DNA of 64,000 nucleotides from Bacillus wiedmannii (GTDB taxonomy: Bacteria > Bacillota > Bacilli > Bacillales > Bacillaceae_G): assembly GCF_001583695.1 (NCBI RefSeq), contig NZ_LOBC01000039.1, forward strand, positions 248,001 to 312,000. Direction: 5' to 3'. The notes under the pieces were generated by a model, which was not told the DNA's origin, searched no databases, and was given only the letters and a program-made list of their open reading frames with translations. Positions 30,497 through 39,111 of the stretch are shown here, in pieces (positions within the stretch are counted from its first letter, which is position 1; every line of letters starts with the position of its first letter). Position numbers and translations under genes: made by a program.

Positions 30497-30610
30497 TTAT
30501 GCTTGAATCTTAAGACGAGTAAATCCAAATACAGATCCTAACGCTACAAGACATGCACTTAGCATCATCATTGTTACGCTATTTGATGCTGTATTTGGTA
30601 GTTTTTCTCC
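30497..30610 (-). pseudogene. LPNTA sorting-signal remnant (second SrtC substrate)
   Basis: Minus strand: GEKLPNTASNSVTMMMLSAC then LVALGSVFGFTRLKIQA and TAA. It is 38 codons long and aligns with the BasI C-terminus (GEKLPNTASNNVAMMALSAC) nearly residue for residue. An in-frame TAA sits immediately before GEK, and a terminator-like hairpin (30620-30654) lies just upstream. So only the tail of a former SrtC-anchored protein is left. Confidence 0.85.
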
Positions 30611-30619
30611 TTAAGAATA

Positions 30620-30654
30620 TTAAAAAGCCCCAAACTATAATAGTTTGAGACCCT
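30620..30654 (-). terminator. Terminator of the deacetylase-YkyA unit
   Basis: The minus strand has CAAACTAT / ATAGTTTG extended by GGGTCT / GGGGC pairing and a TTTTT tail, about 100 bases after the ykyA-like stop. Confidence 0.65.
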
Positions 30655-30755
30655 TGAATTCTATATTCTATTTTTGAGTAAGAAACAAACTTTTATTTTT
30701 GATTTTTTCCTTTTGTACTTAATAAATAAGATTAAATGATATAGGAATAAAGTAT

Positions 30756-31418
30756 TTACTTCTCATCTTTAATTTTAATTTTCGCTTGTTTATAAAAATC
30801 TAATTTCTCTTTGTTATATTCTTTTGTATATCCATTAAATTTCTCTTTTTCTCGTTGAATGTCCTCATTCATTTGATTTACACCTTTAATCTTTTCACTA
30901 ATCTTTTTTAAGTTCGTTTCTTTTTCGCCTAAGCTTTTATATACTTCTCTTTCAAATCCCATTAATTTTTGATACGAATCATTTATCTTATTAAAAGATG
31001 CATAGCGCTTTTTATAAATATCCTGTATGTTTTTTGCTTGTTTTTGAAGAGCAGCATCTTCCATTTTATCTATAGTTTTATGAACTGATTTTATTTCTTC
31101 CTGTGCTTTTTCAAAAGCTTCTTTTTCTTTGTTCCATACTTTTTCACGTTCGTCCATGCTTTTTGTAGCTTGCTCTATCTTCGGCATAATTGCTTGGTTA
31201 CTATCTTTACCATCATTTATAATTTGATTGTATAACTCTTGACCTTGTTTTTCTAAACCCTCTAGTTTTTTCGCATCTTCAGAAACCGCCTTTTCTTGCT
31301 TCGTTGCATTTTCAAATGCGACGTACAATTCTGCTTCTGGCTTTGCGCCAAAACACCCTGTCAATAAGCTTATAGATATAATTCCGGTAATCGTTAACGC
31401 TTTATAAGTCAATGTCAA
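30756..31418 (-). CDS. YkyA-family cell-wall-binding lipoprotein
   Basis: A 220-residue lipoprotein with lipobox SLLTGC (Cys22) followed by an almost wholly helical, coiled-coil mature part rich in Lys/Glu. This is the pattern of the YkyA (putative cell-wall binding lipoprotein) family. The ribosome site is AGGAGG. It lies 12 bases downstream of a polysaccharide deacetylase gene on the same strand, so the two are probably one operon acting on the wall outside the membrane. Confidence 0.82.
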   Translation of the reverse strand: MTLTYKALTITGIISISLLTGCFGAKPEAELYVAFENATKQEKAVSEDAKKLEGLEKQGQELYNQIINDGKDSNQAIMPKIEQATKSMDEREKVWNKEKEAFEKAQEEIKSVHKTIDKMEDAALQKQAKNIQDIYKKRYASFNKINDSYQKLMGFEREVYKSLGEKETNLKKISEKIKGVNQMNEDIQREKEKFNGYTKEYNKEKLDFYKQAKIKIKDEK

Positions 31419-31429
31419 TTCCTCCTATG

Positions 31430-32251
31430 TTACATTCGTTTATCATGCATAAAGTTCAAGGGGAAATGATCATCTTCATGATATGCTTCAAATTCATACC
31501 CTTTTTCTTTTAAACCTTTAATAATAGCCGGTACTGCAGCGATAGATTGCGGATGAATATCGTGCATTAAAATAACTTCTTTGGGATTTGTCGCACTAGC
31601 AAGTACATTTTGAACAATTTTCGCTTTCGCAGTATCAATTGGTATACTATTATATTCCCAATCTAATGAATCAATTGTCCAATCCCATACTCTAAGACCA
31701 TTTTCTACAACTTTATTACGAAGTTCTTCGTGTAATCCTGGCTTTGAACCATATGGTGGGCGTGTTAGTTTTGGGGCATGTCCGAGAATACTAGCAATTA
31801 AGCCTTGATCCTCTTTCATTTCATCTACGTAGCCACCTTGGGCATATAATTTTCTATTATTGTGCGTCATACTATGCATACCAACATAGTGTCCTTCCGC
31901 TTCTTCTCGTTTTACTAAATCAGGGTATGATTTTACATTTTGACCGATTAGAAAAAATGTTGCTTTTGCATCATTTTCCTTTAATATGTCTAGTAACTGT
32001 GCCGTATATTTTCCTGGTCCGTCATCAAAAGTAAGATAGGCAATTTTCCTAGTTTGACCATTAAATTGCGTTGGTGCAACCTTATTCATCTCCACTTTTA
32101 TTTGTTCATTTGCATTTTGAACTGGATTCTCTTGATTTGCTATCGCTTTTGCAGGTGAAGTTATTGCTTGAAATACAAAAAAAGCCCCTCCCACTACAAC
32201 TATAGCTACCATCATTACAACTATATTCTTTACCTTTAACAGTTTCCCCAT
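31430..32251 (-). CDS. Polysaccharide deacetylase (NodB/CE4 family)
   Basis: A 273-residue membrane-anchored enzyme with an N-terminal helix (about 10-30) and a NodB domain. Motif 1 is TFDDGPG (Asp76 catalytic base, Asp77 metal). Motif 2 is HSMTH (His126 and His130, metal). Motif 3 is RPPYGS. The later WDWTIDS and VILMHD (catalytic His) complete the set. CE4 enzymes remove acetyl groups from peptidoglycan or other wall glycans; the exact polymer is not evident. It probably shares an operon with the YkyA-like lipoprotein. Confidence 0.92.
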   Translation of the reverse strand: MGKLLKVKNIVVMMVAIVVVGGAFFVFQAITSPAKAIANQENPVQNANEQIKVEMNKVAPTQFNGQTRKIAYLTFDDGPGKYTAQLLDILKENDAKATFFLIGQNVKSYPDLVKREEAEGHYVGMHSMTHNNRKLYAQGGYVDEMKEDQGLIASILGHAPKLTRPPYGSKPGLHEELRNKVVENGLRVWDWTIDSLDWEYNSIPIDTAKAKIVQNVLASATNPKEVILMHDIHPQSIAAVPAIIKGLKEKGYEFEAYHEDDHFPLNFMHDKRM

Positions 32252-32334
32252 TCTATTAATTCCTTTCTACGTCCATTACTTACTTATACTAAAAATATTA
32301 CTCTAGTTTTTTACCCCTTCCCCCGGCATCCATT

Positions 32335-34197
32335 CTATTTTTCCTTTGGAAGCACAATCCTCTTATATAATTGAACAGTGATCAAATAGTAGACACCGTA
32401 AATGATTAAAAATATACAAATCGGAAGTCCAATATTCACATATGGATTTACAAAAAACTTAACAAATGTAAATATATTCATTCCTACCAAAACGTGTATA
32501 AGACCCAATATGGCTGGAAATAAAAATACAATGCCTAATTCTTTATACATAGATTGTATAAGTAATTCTTTACGTACCCCAATTTTCCGAAGCATCTCAT
32601 ACCGCCCTATATCTTTCGTAGCTCCAGAAAGGATCTTAAACATTAAACAACTTGCCATCATAGCTAAAAAAGCAAGACCTAAAAAGAATCCCATAAAGGA
32701 AGTTCCTTTTGAGAAGACGAGCATAGATTCATAATCACCATAGTTTGTTGGTAAATATACGTCTTCCTTAGGCTTATTAATAGCAACGGCTATTTTTTCG
32801 ATTTGACGATTATCCATCTCTTTTAACTCTGTCTTATACCGTAAAATATTATCGATTTTAGCAATAAAAAACGTATGCTCATTACCTTGAATTGCTTTAT
32901 ACCGGTTTTCGTCGACGATATATACAGGTTTACGATTATATACAGTAATATTCGATCTAAAATCACTATCCATACTCTTATCCCAATTCAGTGGTAACGT
33001 AGAACTAGATGGATCAACTTCCTCTCCCTTAAACATCCTATAGCTCGAAGATGGAAGTTGTTCAGAAATATGTGTTGTCTCTTTCTTTCCGAACAGAAGT
33101 GGCGGATTCTCTAATAATTCCTCTTTTAAATAGTAAACAGCCTCATTATCAACTTTATATTTATATTGTCTTTTATCTATAATTTTCATTTTTTCCATAG
33201 CTTTATAATCCGCTGCTTCTGGATCATGAATTGTAATATCATACCCTGACATTCTTTCTGCTGTAAGGATTACGTTTTTCTGTAAAGACATGCCACCAGC
33301 CATTGCCCCCACGCCAAGACCAATTAACATCGTTACCGTTCCTAATATTTTCGCCAAACTACTTACACGGAACTGCAATTGTGCAAATGTAAATGCATTT
33401 AATTTCTTCTCATTTAAATAGCGCGTTTTCTTTAGCCTATTAACAATCATAGGTAAGAACGAAATAAATATAAGATATGTCCCAATTGTAATCGTGAATA
33501 ATGGCAGCATAATGGCGCCAGCACCTTTTATTCCTACGAAGATTACGAAATAATATCCTACACCTAGTCCTAGCAAACTACATAAGAGTAACAATATCGT
33601 GGCTGGTCCTTTCATTCGTATGCGCTCCGTTTGCTGCTCTGTACGAATTAAATCTAGTTCTGTTTTAAGTGCTATACGAATGGCATTCACAACGGATGTA
33701 AGTAGAAATAACGCACTAAAGAATATAAATGTTATTTTGAATGCAGGACCATAAAATGCTTGATAACCTTCCGCTGAAATTTCCAATTGTTTCGTTAGAA
33801 ATTTGCTAACGAAATTGGAAAGAATAGCTCCGAATACACTCCCTAATGCTAGTGAAATCATTCCCATAAACAATGTCTCAAAAAATAAAAGTTGGCTGAT
33901 TTTACTCTTTTTGGCCCCTAAAATAAGATACATGCCGAGTTCCTTCCGCCGGAGTGAGAGAAGAAATGAGTTTGCATAAAAAATATAAAAGAATGTAATA
34001 AACGCCACCAAAATCGATCCTATTTGAAATACAAATACGATTGAACCAATAATACTGTTATTCATTGTAAACTCTTTATTTAACGCAAGCGTTTGAAACA
34101 TATAAAAAATAGAAATTGAGATGACAAGACCTATTAATAAAACGATATAATCCTTAATCATTTTTTTCATACTAGAAATAGAAAGTTTTAATAACAC
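32335..34197 (-). CDS. BceB-like FtsX-type ABC permease without a partner ATPase
   Basis: A 620-residue permease of the BceB/peptide-antibiotic type. The first helix is at about 17-35, then three helices to residue 170 with the FtsX pattern (LRRKELGMYLILGAKKSKI). A four-helix middle, an extracellular domain at about 300-480, and two or three C-terminal helices (FLGLAFLAMMASCLMFKI) follow. Such permeases sense or remove lipid-II-binding peptides together with a BceA ATPase. The start is GTG at 34197. The cognate ATPase gene is missing; only a 35-codon frame overlaps its start. Confidence 0.88.
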   Translation of the reverse strand: MLLKLSISSMKKMIKDYIVLLIGLVISISIFYMFQTLALNKEFTMNNSIIGSIVFVFQIGSILVAFITFFYIFYANSFLLSLRRKELGMYLILGAKKSKISQLLFFETLFMGMISLALGSVFGAILSNFVSKFLTKQLEISAEGYQAFYGPAFKITFIFFSALFLLTSVVNAIRIALKTELDLIRTEQQTERIRMKGPATILLLLCSLLGLGVGYYFVIFVGIKGAGAIMLPLFTITIGTYLIFISFLPMIVNRLKKTRYLNEKKLNAFTFAQLQFRVSSLAKILGTVTMLIGLGVGAMAGGMSLQKNVILTAERMSGYDITIHDPEAADYKAMEKMKIIDKRQYKYKVDNEAVYYLKEELLENPPLLFGKKETTHISEQLPSSSYRMFKGEEVDPSSSTLPLNWDKSMDSDFRSNITVYNRKPVYIVDENRYKAIQGNEHTFFIAKIDNILRYKTELKEMDNRQIEKIAVAINKPKEDVYLPTNYGDYESMLVFSKGTSFMGFFLGLAFLAMMASCLMFKILSGATKDIGRYEMLRKIGVRKELLIQSMYKELGIVFLFPAILGLIHVLVGMNIFTFVKFFVNPYVNIGLPICIFLIIYGVYYLITVQLYKRIVLPKEK

Positions 34198-34295
34198 ACT
34201 CTACACCCACGCTTCTCTACAGTGTGGTGTACTACATTCATCTTTTTACTATAACCTCTTTGTACAACGTTCTCTTCAAATATTAAAGTTTTCAT
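34188..34295 (-). pseudogene. 35-codon frame, possible remnant of the partner ABC ATPase
   Basis: AGGAGGCAAT precedes the ATG at 34295. The frame reads MKTLIFEENVVQRGYSKKMN and ends RVCY, overlapping the permease GTG. The beginning resembles that of BceA ATPases in this window (MKTVLEAKNIEKVYDTGGNK), and the position is where such an ATPase should be. I infer a large internal deletion. It might instead serve as a leader peptide coupling translation into the permease. Confidence 0.45.
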
Positions 34296-34838
34296 ATTGC
34301 CTCCTGTCATTTGGCTAGTGCTGCGATCATGCTATTTTCATAGCCACTAACTATCATTTTATCTTTTCCCTACAAACAGCAATATTGATTCCTCTTACAT
34401 TATCCTTACATTTTTGTAATGTACACTTCCGAAAAAAACATTACAATATGCAAATCAAACATTTTATAATCCGATTCATATACCTTTTGACATCAATATT
34501 CTCACGCTCAAATAATATATTTACACATATAAAGTCGAAGGATATTATATAGGTTTTCTAGCCTATTTAAGAGGTTATATAAATAATTAATATTAAAAAT
34601 GTACAAAAAAAAAGCCCCACTGTAATACTTAATAACTTTGCACTTATCATCAGTTTACCTCTTCATTATAATTGTCCGAGATAAAGATAAGATAAAGATA
34701 AAATAAAAACATTATAAATATATAACCATATATTATTAAATTTAGTACCGTTTTACTTTTCCTTATCCCTCTTACTCTTTATTTTACGTTCATTCTCTTC
34801 GTTTCTAATTCACCTCTCAAAGGCACTACATAAAACTA
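34296..34838. other. Non-coding interval upstream of the orphan permease
   Basis: I see no full gene here. It holds a TTACA/TGTAAG regulatory element (34394-34419), a 16-codon minus-strand frame ending TGA just before the AGGAGG of the next frame (MIVSGYENSMIAALAK), and an A+T-rich stretch with repeated GATAAAGATAA (34681-34703). Confidence 0.5.
34394..34419 (-). promoter_or_regulatory. TTACA/TGTAAG direct-repeat element, copy 2
   Basis: The minus strand reads TTACAAAAATGTAAGG then, 11 bases on, TGTAAG. It is nearly identical to copy 1 (24431-24458). It lies about 200 bases upstream of the orphan BceB-like permease start. Confidence 0.65.
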
Positions 34839-35608
34839 TTATTTAGGTTCTATTAAAATTACATCTTCTAAATCATATAAATTCGCCTTTGGTTTTGCAT
34901 AAATAATATAAGCAAGACCATATTGATCCGGTTCTTGCTCTATCACCTCTGCTACTTCAAGGCCAGGTGGTATTTTCTGACTCAATTCAGAGGTAATAAT
35001 ACTATCACCTATTTTTATTTCTTTCGCTTTATCTGATGGAATATTATCAATTCGAAGAGCCTGTTTTTTCTTATCATACCCTGTAACAAATCCTAAAATG
35101 GATGAATTATTTTGAAGGGTGATTGCTAAACGATTCGTTCGTTCATCATTCGTAATTAATTTCACAACAGATGTATATTGATCTACACTCTCTACCTTTC
35201 CAATAAAACCTTCCACTGTAATAACAGCCATACCAACCTTTACACCATGTTGTGCTCCTCTATCAATAGTGACTTCTCCATACCACTCTTCTGCTACACG
35301 AGTTACTACTGTAGCTTGAATTAAATTGTATTTTCCTTGTTCCTTTAATTCTTTCGTTTTGTTGATAAGTTTAGTAAGGTTTTCTTTCTCCTCACTTAAT
35401 ATTTGCACTTTACTCTTTAACGATTCTTGATGTTCAATTTTCCCTTTCAATACCTGATTCTCTCTATATACTTTATAGATGTCTTCTATATTATGAACAA
35501 TATTTTGGACATGCTTATTATTTGTACATACATACATACATACACCATCAATAAAGCCAAAAGAATAATTGAAAGAAATAATAATATTTTCTTCTTAGAA
35601 ACCTGCAT
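34839..35608 (-). pseudogene. MreC-like protein gene, frameshifted at a TATG microsatellite (possibly phase-variable)
   Basis: The main frame (34839-35537) encodes a coiled coil (residues 10-60) and the MreC beta domains (GEVTIDRGAQHGVKVGMAVI, ITNDERTNRLAITLQ, IPPGLEVAEV). It has no ribosome site or membrane anchor. Just upstream, an ATG at 35608 behind CAGGA opens another frame, MQVSKKKILLFLSIILLALL, the missing membrane anchor. The two frames meet in four tandem TATG units (35527-35542). One more unit, or two fewer, would fuse them into a full MreC-type protein of about 255 residues. MreC links the wall elongation machinery to the membrane; this is a paralogue outside the mreBCD operon. Confidence 0.8.
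35527..35542 (-). repeat. (TATG)4 tetranucleotide microsatellite
   Basis: Four perfect TATG units on the minus strand sit exactly at the frame junction of the MreC-like gene. Tetranucleotide tracts are classical substrates for slipped-strand mispairing. Confidence 0.92.
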
Positions 35609-35808
35609 AATTATCCTGCTACTCCCTACTATTTTTTATCTACATACTATAGAATACTAGTCATTGTACACAGAAGAAATGCAGTTTAAATAAAGTTAAG
35701 ATAAACTTTATCTTCTTTATAAAAAATTTAGAACTTATCATATACTGCTACAATCTTCGAAGTTTGCTCGTTACCTTATCCATGGAATGCCACTTATAAT
35801 TTCTATAA

Positions 35809-36162
35809 CTAATTATGTTGTATTTGTACTTTCTTAGGTATTTCATCTATTTGTACTTCTTCCCATTCCATACCATAACTTCCTTTAGATCTAATCTTTA
35901 AATATGCTCCTATTCTTAAATGTTTTGAAGCAGTCATCGCAATCTTTTGCTCTTGACCAGATTCATTATATCCTTTGAATTTATATTCCCATCTAGCAAA
36001 ACCTTTGTTTTCAGCTCCATATTTACCATCATTATCAACAACAGCATAATAAATATCTTCTTTAATAAATGGATTGAATTGATCTACAATCGGTCCCCCC
36101 TTTCCTATAAGTAATGTAACTCCAACTATAATCAATACGATAAACGAACTTATTTTTTTCAT
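35809..36162 (-). CDS. YxeA-family protein (DUF1093)
   Basis: A 117-residue protein with an N-terminal signal anchor (MKKISSFIVLIIVGVTLLIG) followed by the small beta-barrel of YxeA: EDIYYAVVDNDGKYGAENKG, YEYKF-like WEYKFKGYNESG, and HLRIGAYLKIRSKGSYGMEWEEV. B. subtilis yxeA is near antimicrobial-peptide-responsive genes; the function is unknown. AGGAG lies about 11 bases upstream. It follows the histidine kinase at 36275 by about 110 bases on the same strand and may be in its regulon. Confidence 0.85.
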   Translation of the reverse strand: MKKISSFIVLIIVGVTLLIGKGGPIVDQFNPFIKEDIYYAVVDNDGKYGAENKGFARWEYKFKGYNESGQEQKIAMTASKHLRIGAYLKIRSKGSYGMEWEEVQIDEIPKKVQIQHN

Positions 36163-36274
36163 GAAACTTTCTATTCTCCTCTTCTCAGATACTTCCCCTT
36201 AAAGGACTTCCTCTAAATCCATCGCAGCGCTATTACGTATTAAAATGTAACCAAATTTCCTAGTGCTCTTCTAA

Positions 36275-37795
36275 TTAAATTGGCAATAAGATAATAAATT
36301 GAATAACCCCATTTTCATATTCTGCTCGAATTTCTCCTTTGTGCAATTCAACAATGCTTTTTGCAATTGCAAGTCCCAAACCTGAACCTTCTACAGCTCT
36401 ACTTCTCGATTGATCTTTTTTATAAAAACGCTCAAACAAATTCTCTAATTCTATTTTTGTAAATTCTTCACTATGATTCGCTATAGAAATTTTGATATGC
36501 TGTTCTTCTCTTTGAAGTAAAACCCGAATTTCTGCTTTATCTATACTGTATTTAATTGCATTTATTAAAAGATTTTCAAACACACGTACCATTTTTTCTG
36601 AGTCCACAACAGCATATATACGATCTTCTTGAAATTCTTTTACAAAAGAAATATTATGCTCCTCCGCTTGTGGTACTAGCTCTTCTATTAATTGATCAAG
36701 TAGTTCATTTATACACACTTCTTGCGAATCTAACGCCATATTTTCATCTGTTAGTTTTGTATACTCAAACAAATCTTCTATTAACATCTTCAACTGCTCT
36801 GATTTTGAAAAGGCAATTTTTATATACTCATCATGCTGTTCTTTATTTTCATATTTCGCATCACCTAGTAAACGTAAATACCCCATAATAGAAGTAAGTG
36901 GTGTTCTTAAATCATGTGATACATTTGTAATCAATTCACTTTTTTGCTTCTCTATTTGTTTTTCCTTTTCTATATTAGCCAAAAGCTTTTCTGCCATTTG
37001 ATTAATATTAGAAGTTAATAAACCTATTTCATCTTGACCTGCCTGTTTGATTTTATATTGTAAATTACCTTTCGAAAACTCCCTTACTCCTTCTGCCATC
37101 GCTTCAATCTGATTCATCTTCCTTTTCGTTATATAAAAGAAAGATAGTATAAAAGTGATAAAACCTAGTAAAGATGGAAATGGGCTGCTATCATTCACTA
37201 TATACTTCACATTTCCTTGTGGTATACCACTTGCAATGATATACATATTTTCCGTATTAACAGTAACCGGATAAAAAGTTGTAAACTCCTTACGCTTTTG
37301 TTCAGTTCCATCTTGAATTAAATTTTGTGCTTCTACATATCGTACTTGATCCATTTTAAAATCCATCACATTACGCATCGTCTCATGAAGATTGATTTGT
37401 TCTTCCGGCGCTCCCTTTGTTTTATAAACGACTTTCCCATTCTCATCTATTATTAAAATCTTCAGTTGATTTTGGTGATTCAATTGATCAAGCAATTCTT
37501 GTATATTAATTTCCTTACCTTCCTCGGTTATACTTTCAACAAGCCTTTGTGTCTGTCCATCAATGGCTTCCATACCTGATGCATAATCAATGATAGAAAT
37601 TTTATTCGCATCCTCGAAAAAAGAAGATGAAGACCATCCTACTAATACCCCGAGTAACGTACAAAAAGTAAATGTAGCCATTAGCTGTATCCGTATGCTC
37701 TTTTCCAAATAACTCACTATTTTACCTATCATTTTTTTAAAAACTTGATTCATCCATATTATCGGTTCAAATATCTTTCTCAATCTTATAGCCAA
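36275..37795 (-). CDS. Sensor histidine kinase (HAMP-HisKA-HATPase)
   Basis: About 506 residues. First membrane helix at about 36-56, extracytoplasmic sensor of about 145 residues, second helix at about 206-223, HAMP, and HisKA with His294 in NVSHDLRTPLTS. HATPase_c follows with NLLINAIKYS and the G boxes RFYKKDQSRSRAVEGSGLGLAIA. The start is uncertain: TTG at 37795 overlaps the regulator gene by 29 bases, and the ATG at 37753 is an alternative. It is last gene of the methyltransferase-DedA-regulator-kinase operon. Confidence 0.9.
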   Translation of the reverse strand: MAIRLRKIFEPIIWMNQVFKKMIGKIVSYLEKSIRIQLMATFTFCTLLGVLVGWSSSSFFEDANKISIIDYASGMEAIDGQTQRLVESITEEGKEINIQELLDQLNHQNQLKILIIDENGKVVYKTKGAPEEQINLHETMRNVMDFKMDQVRYVEAQNLIQDGTEQKRKEFTTFYPVTVNTENMYIIASGIPQGNVKYIVNDSSPFPSLLGFITFILSFFYITKRKMNQIEAMAEGVREFSKGNLQYKIKQAGQDEIGLLTSNINQMAEKLLANIEKEKQIEKQKSELITNVSHDLRTPLTSIMGYLRLLGDAKYENKEQHDEYIKIAFSKSEQLKMLIEDLFEYTKLTDENMALDSQEVCINELLDQLIEELVPQAEEHNISFVKEFQEDRIYAVVDSEKMVRVFENLLINAIKYSIDKAEIRVLLQREEQHIKISIANHSEEFTKIELENLFERFYKKDQSRSRAVEGSGLGLAIAKSIVELHKGEIRAEYENGVIQFIILLPI

Positions 37796-38468
37796 CTCCC
37801 CATACCGTTTTAATGTACCGAGGCTTCCTTGGAATCGCCTCTATCTTTTCACGTATTTTCCGAATATGTACCATCACAGTATTATCGGATTGGAAAGCTT
37901 GCTCTTTCCATACTCTTTCATAAATTTGTGCTGCATTTAATACCATTCCTTGATTTCGTGCAAGCAATTCTAATACCTCAAACTCTCTCGGTGTCAATTT
38001 CGCCTCTTTATTTGCAATAATGACCTGCCGTGTTACTATATTAATTTTCATATCTCCAATTTCTATTTCATTTTCATCCTGTACACTTGTCCCGCTCATT
38101 TTCATATATCTCCGAAGTTGTGATTTAATACGAGCAATGAGTTCCAGTGGATTAAATGGTTTGGCTACGTAATCATCTGCCCCAGTTGTTAATCCTAAAA
38201 TCTTGTCCATATCTTGCGTTTTTGCCGAAAGCATAATAATAGGCATTTCCGCTATTTCTCTCACTTTCATACACATATGAATACCATCTATTTTCGGCAT
38301 CATAATATCAAGGACGATTAGATGCACGTCTCTTTTCTTTACTATTTCTAAACCCTCTTCACCATCTCCAGCTTGTAATACTTCGTAACCTTCATTCTTC
38401 AAATAGATAGTGATAAGTTTTCTAATTTCCTTCTCATCGTCCACGATAAGTATCGTTCCTTTACTCAC
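37767..38468 (-). CDS. OmpR-family response regulator
   Basis: A 233-residue regulator starting at GTG 38468, with GGAGGAG five bases upstream; the ATG at 38495 has no ribosome site. Receiver: VDDEKE acidic pocket, Asp54 phospho-acceptor (VLDIMMPKIDG) and Lys in DDYVAKPFNP. DNA-binding winged helix: LTPREFEVLELLARNQG ... VWGVGYKIEKDI. It is VanR-like in overall sequence. It begins about 30 bases after the dedA stop, inside the same operon. Confidence 0.93.
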   Translation of the reverse strand: MSKGTILIVDDEKEIRKLITIYLKNEGYEVLQAGDGEEGLEIVKKRDVHLIVLDIMMPKIDGIHMCMKVREIAEMPIIMLSAKTQDMDKILGLTTGADDYVAKPFNPLELIARIKSQLRRYMKMSGTSVQDENEIEIGDMKINIVTRQVIIANKEAKLTPREFEVLELLARNQGMVLNAAQIYERVWKEQAFQSDNTVMVHIRKIREKIEAIPRKPRYIKTVWGVGYKIEKDI

Positions 38469-38496
38469 AAAATCTCCTCCAGCATCATTTACCAAA

Positions 38497-39111
38497 CTAT
38501 GAATGTTGCTTTATTTCACTCACTACTGCATTCCTCTTTTGAATGTACACATAAGAAATGATAGTAATGATCATAATGCCCCCACCTAAATACATCCCAT
38601 ATTTCGTCGCAAGTGCTACAATCGTTTCTATCTGTTTTCCGAATAGAGAGCCCAGCATAAAATAAGCTAGCGTCCAAACAAGTCCTGCCATATAGGAATA
38701 CAATGCATACGTTTTAAATGACATATTATTCATTCCAACCAAATACGGTACGATATGTCTCACAACGGGGATAAAATAACTTATTACTAATGCATAATGA
38801 CCATATTTCCCTACTATTTCTTGTGATTTTAAAAGGTACTTCGCCTTTTTCTTTTTCATCAATTTATTAAGCACTTTTATGCCAAATATTTTCCCCAGTA
38901 TATACCCTAAAGAAAGACCTGATACAACACCTAAATACGTTAATAAAAAGGCTGGAATCATACTTAATATCCCCATTGATGATACAAATCCACCGCTCAT
39001 GACAATCATTTCATCTGGAATCGGCATACCGATAATACCAAGCCATAAACAAAAAAATAGTGCCCAATAACCATACTGCTCAATGTATGACATTAATTCA
39101 TGTAACTCCAT
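38497..39111 (-). CDS. DedA-family membrane protein
   Basis: A 204-residue polytopic membrane protein of the DedA/VTT family. It has the characteristic re-entrant/signature segments FLCLWLGIIGMPIPDEMIVM, YLGVVSGLSLGYILGKIFG and GHYALVISYFIPVVRHIVPYL with the conserved Arg. DedA proteins act in lipid-carrier (undecaprenyl phosphate) or phospholipid scrambling and influence resistance to cationic peptides. Its ATG overlaps the stop of the methyltransferase gene by one base, so the two are co-translated. Confidence 0.93.
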   Translation of the reverse strand: MELHELMSYIEQYGYWALFFCLWLGIIGMPIPDEMIVMSGGFVSSMGILSMIPAFLLTYLGVVSGLSLGYILGKIFGIKVLNKLMKKKKAKYLLKSQEIVGKYGHYALVISYFIPVVRHIVPYLVGMNNMSFKTYALYSYMAGLVWTLAYFMLGSLFGKQIETIVALATKYGMYLGGGIMIITIISYVYIQKRNAVVSEIKQHS

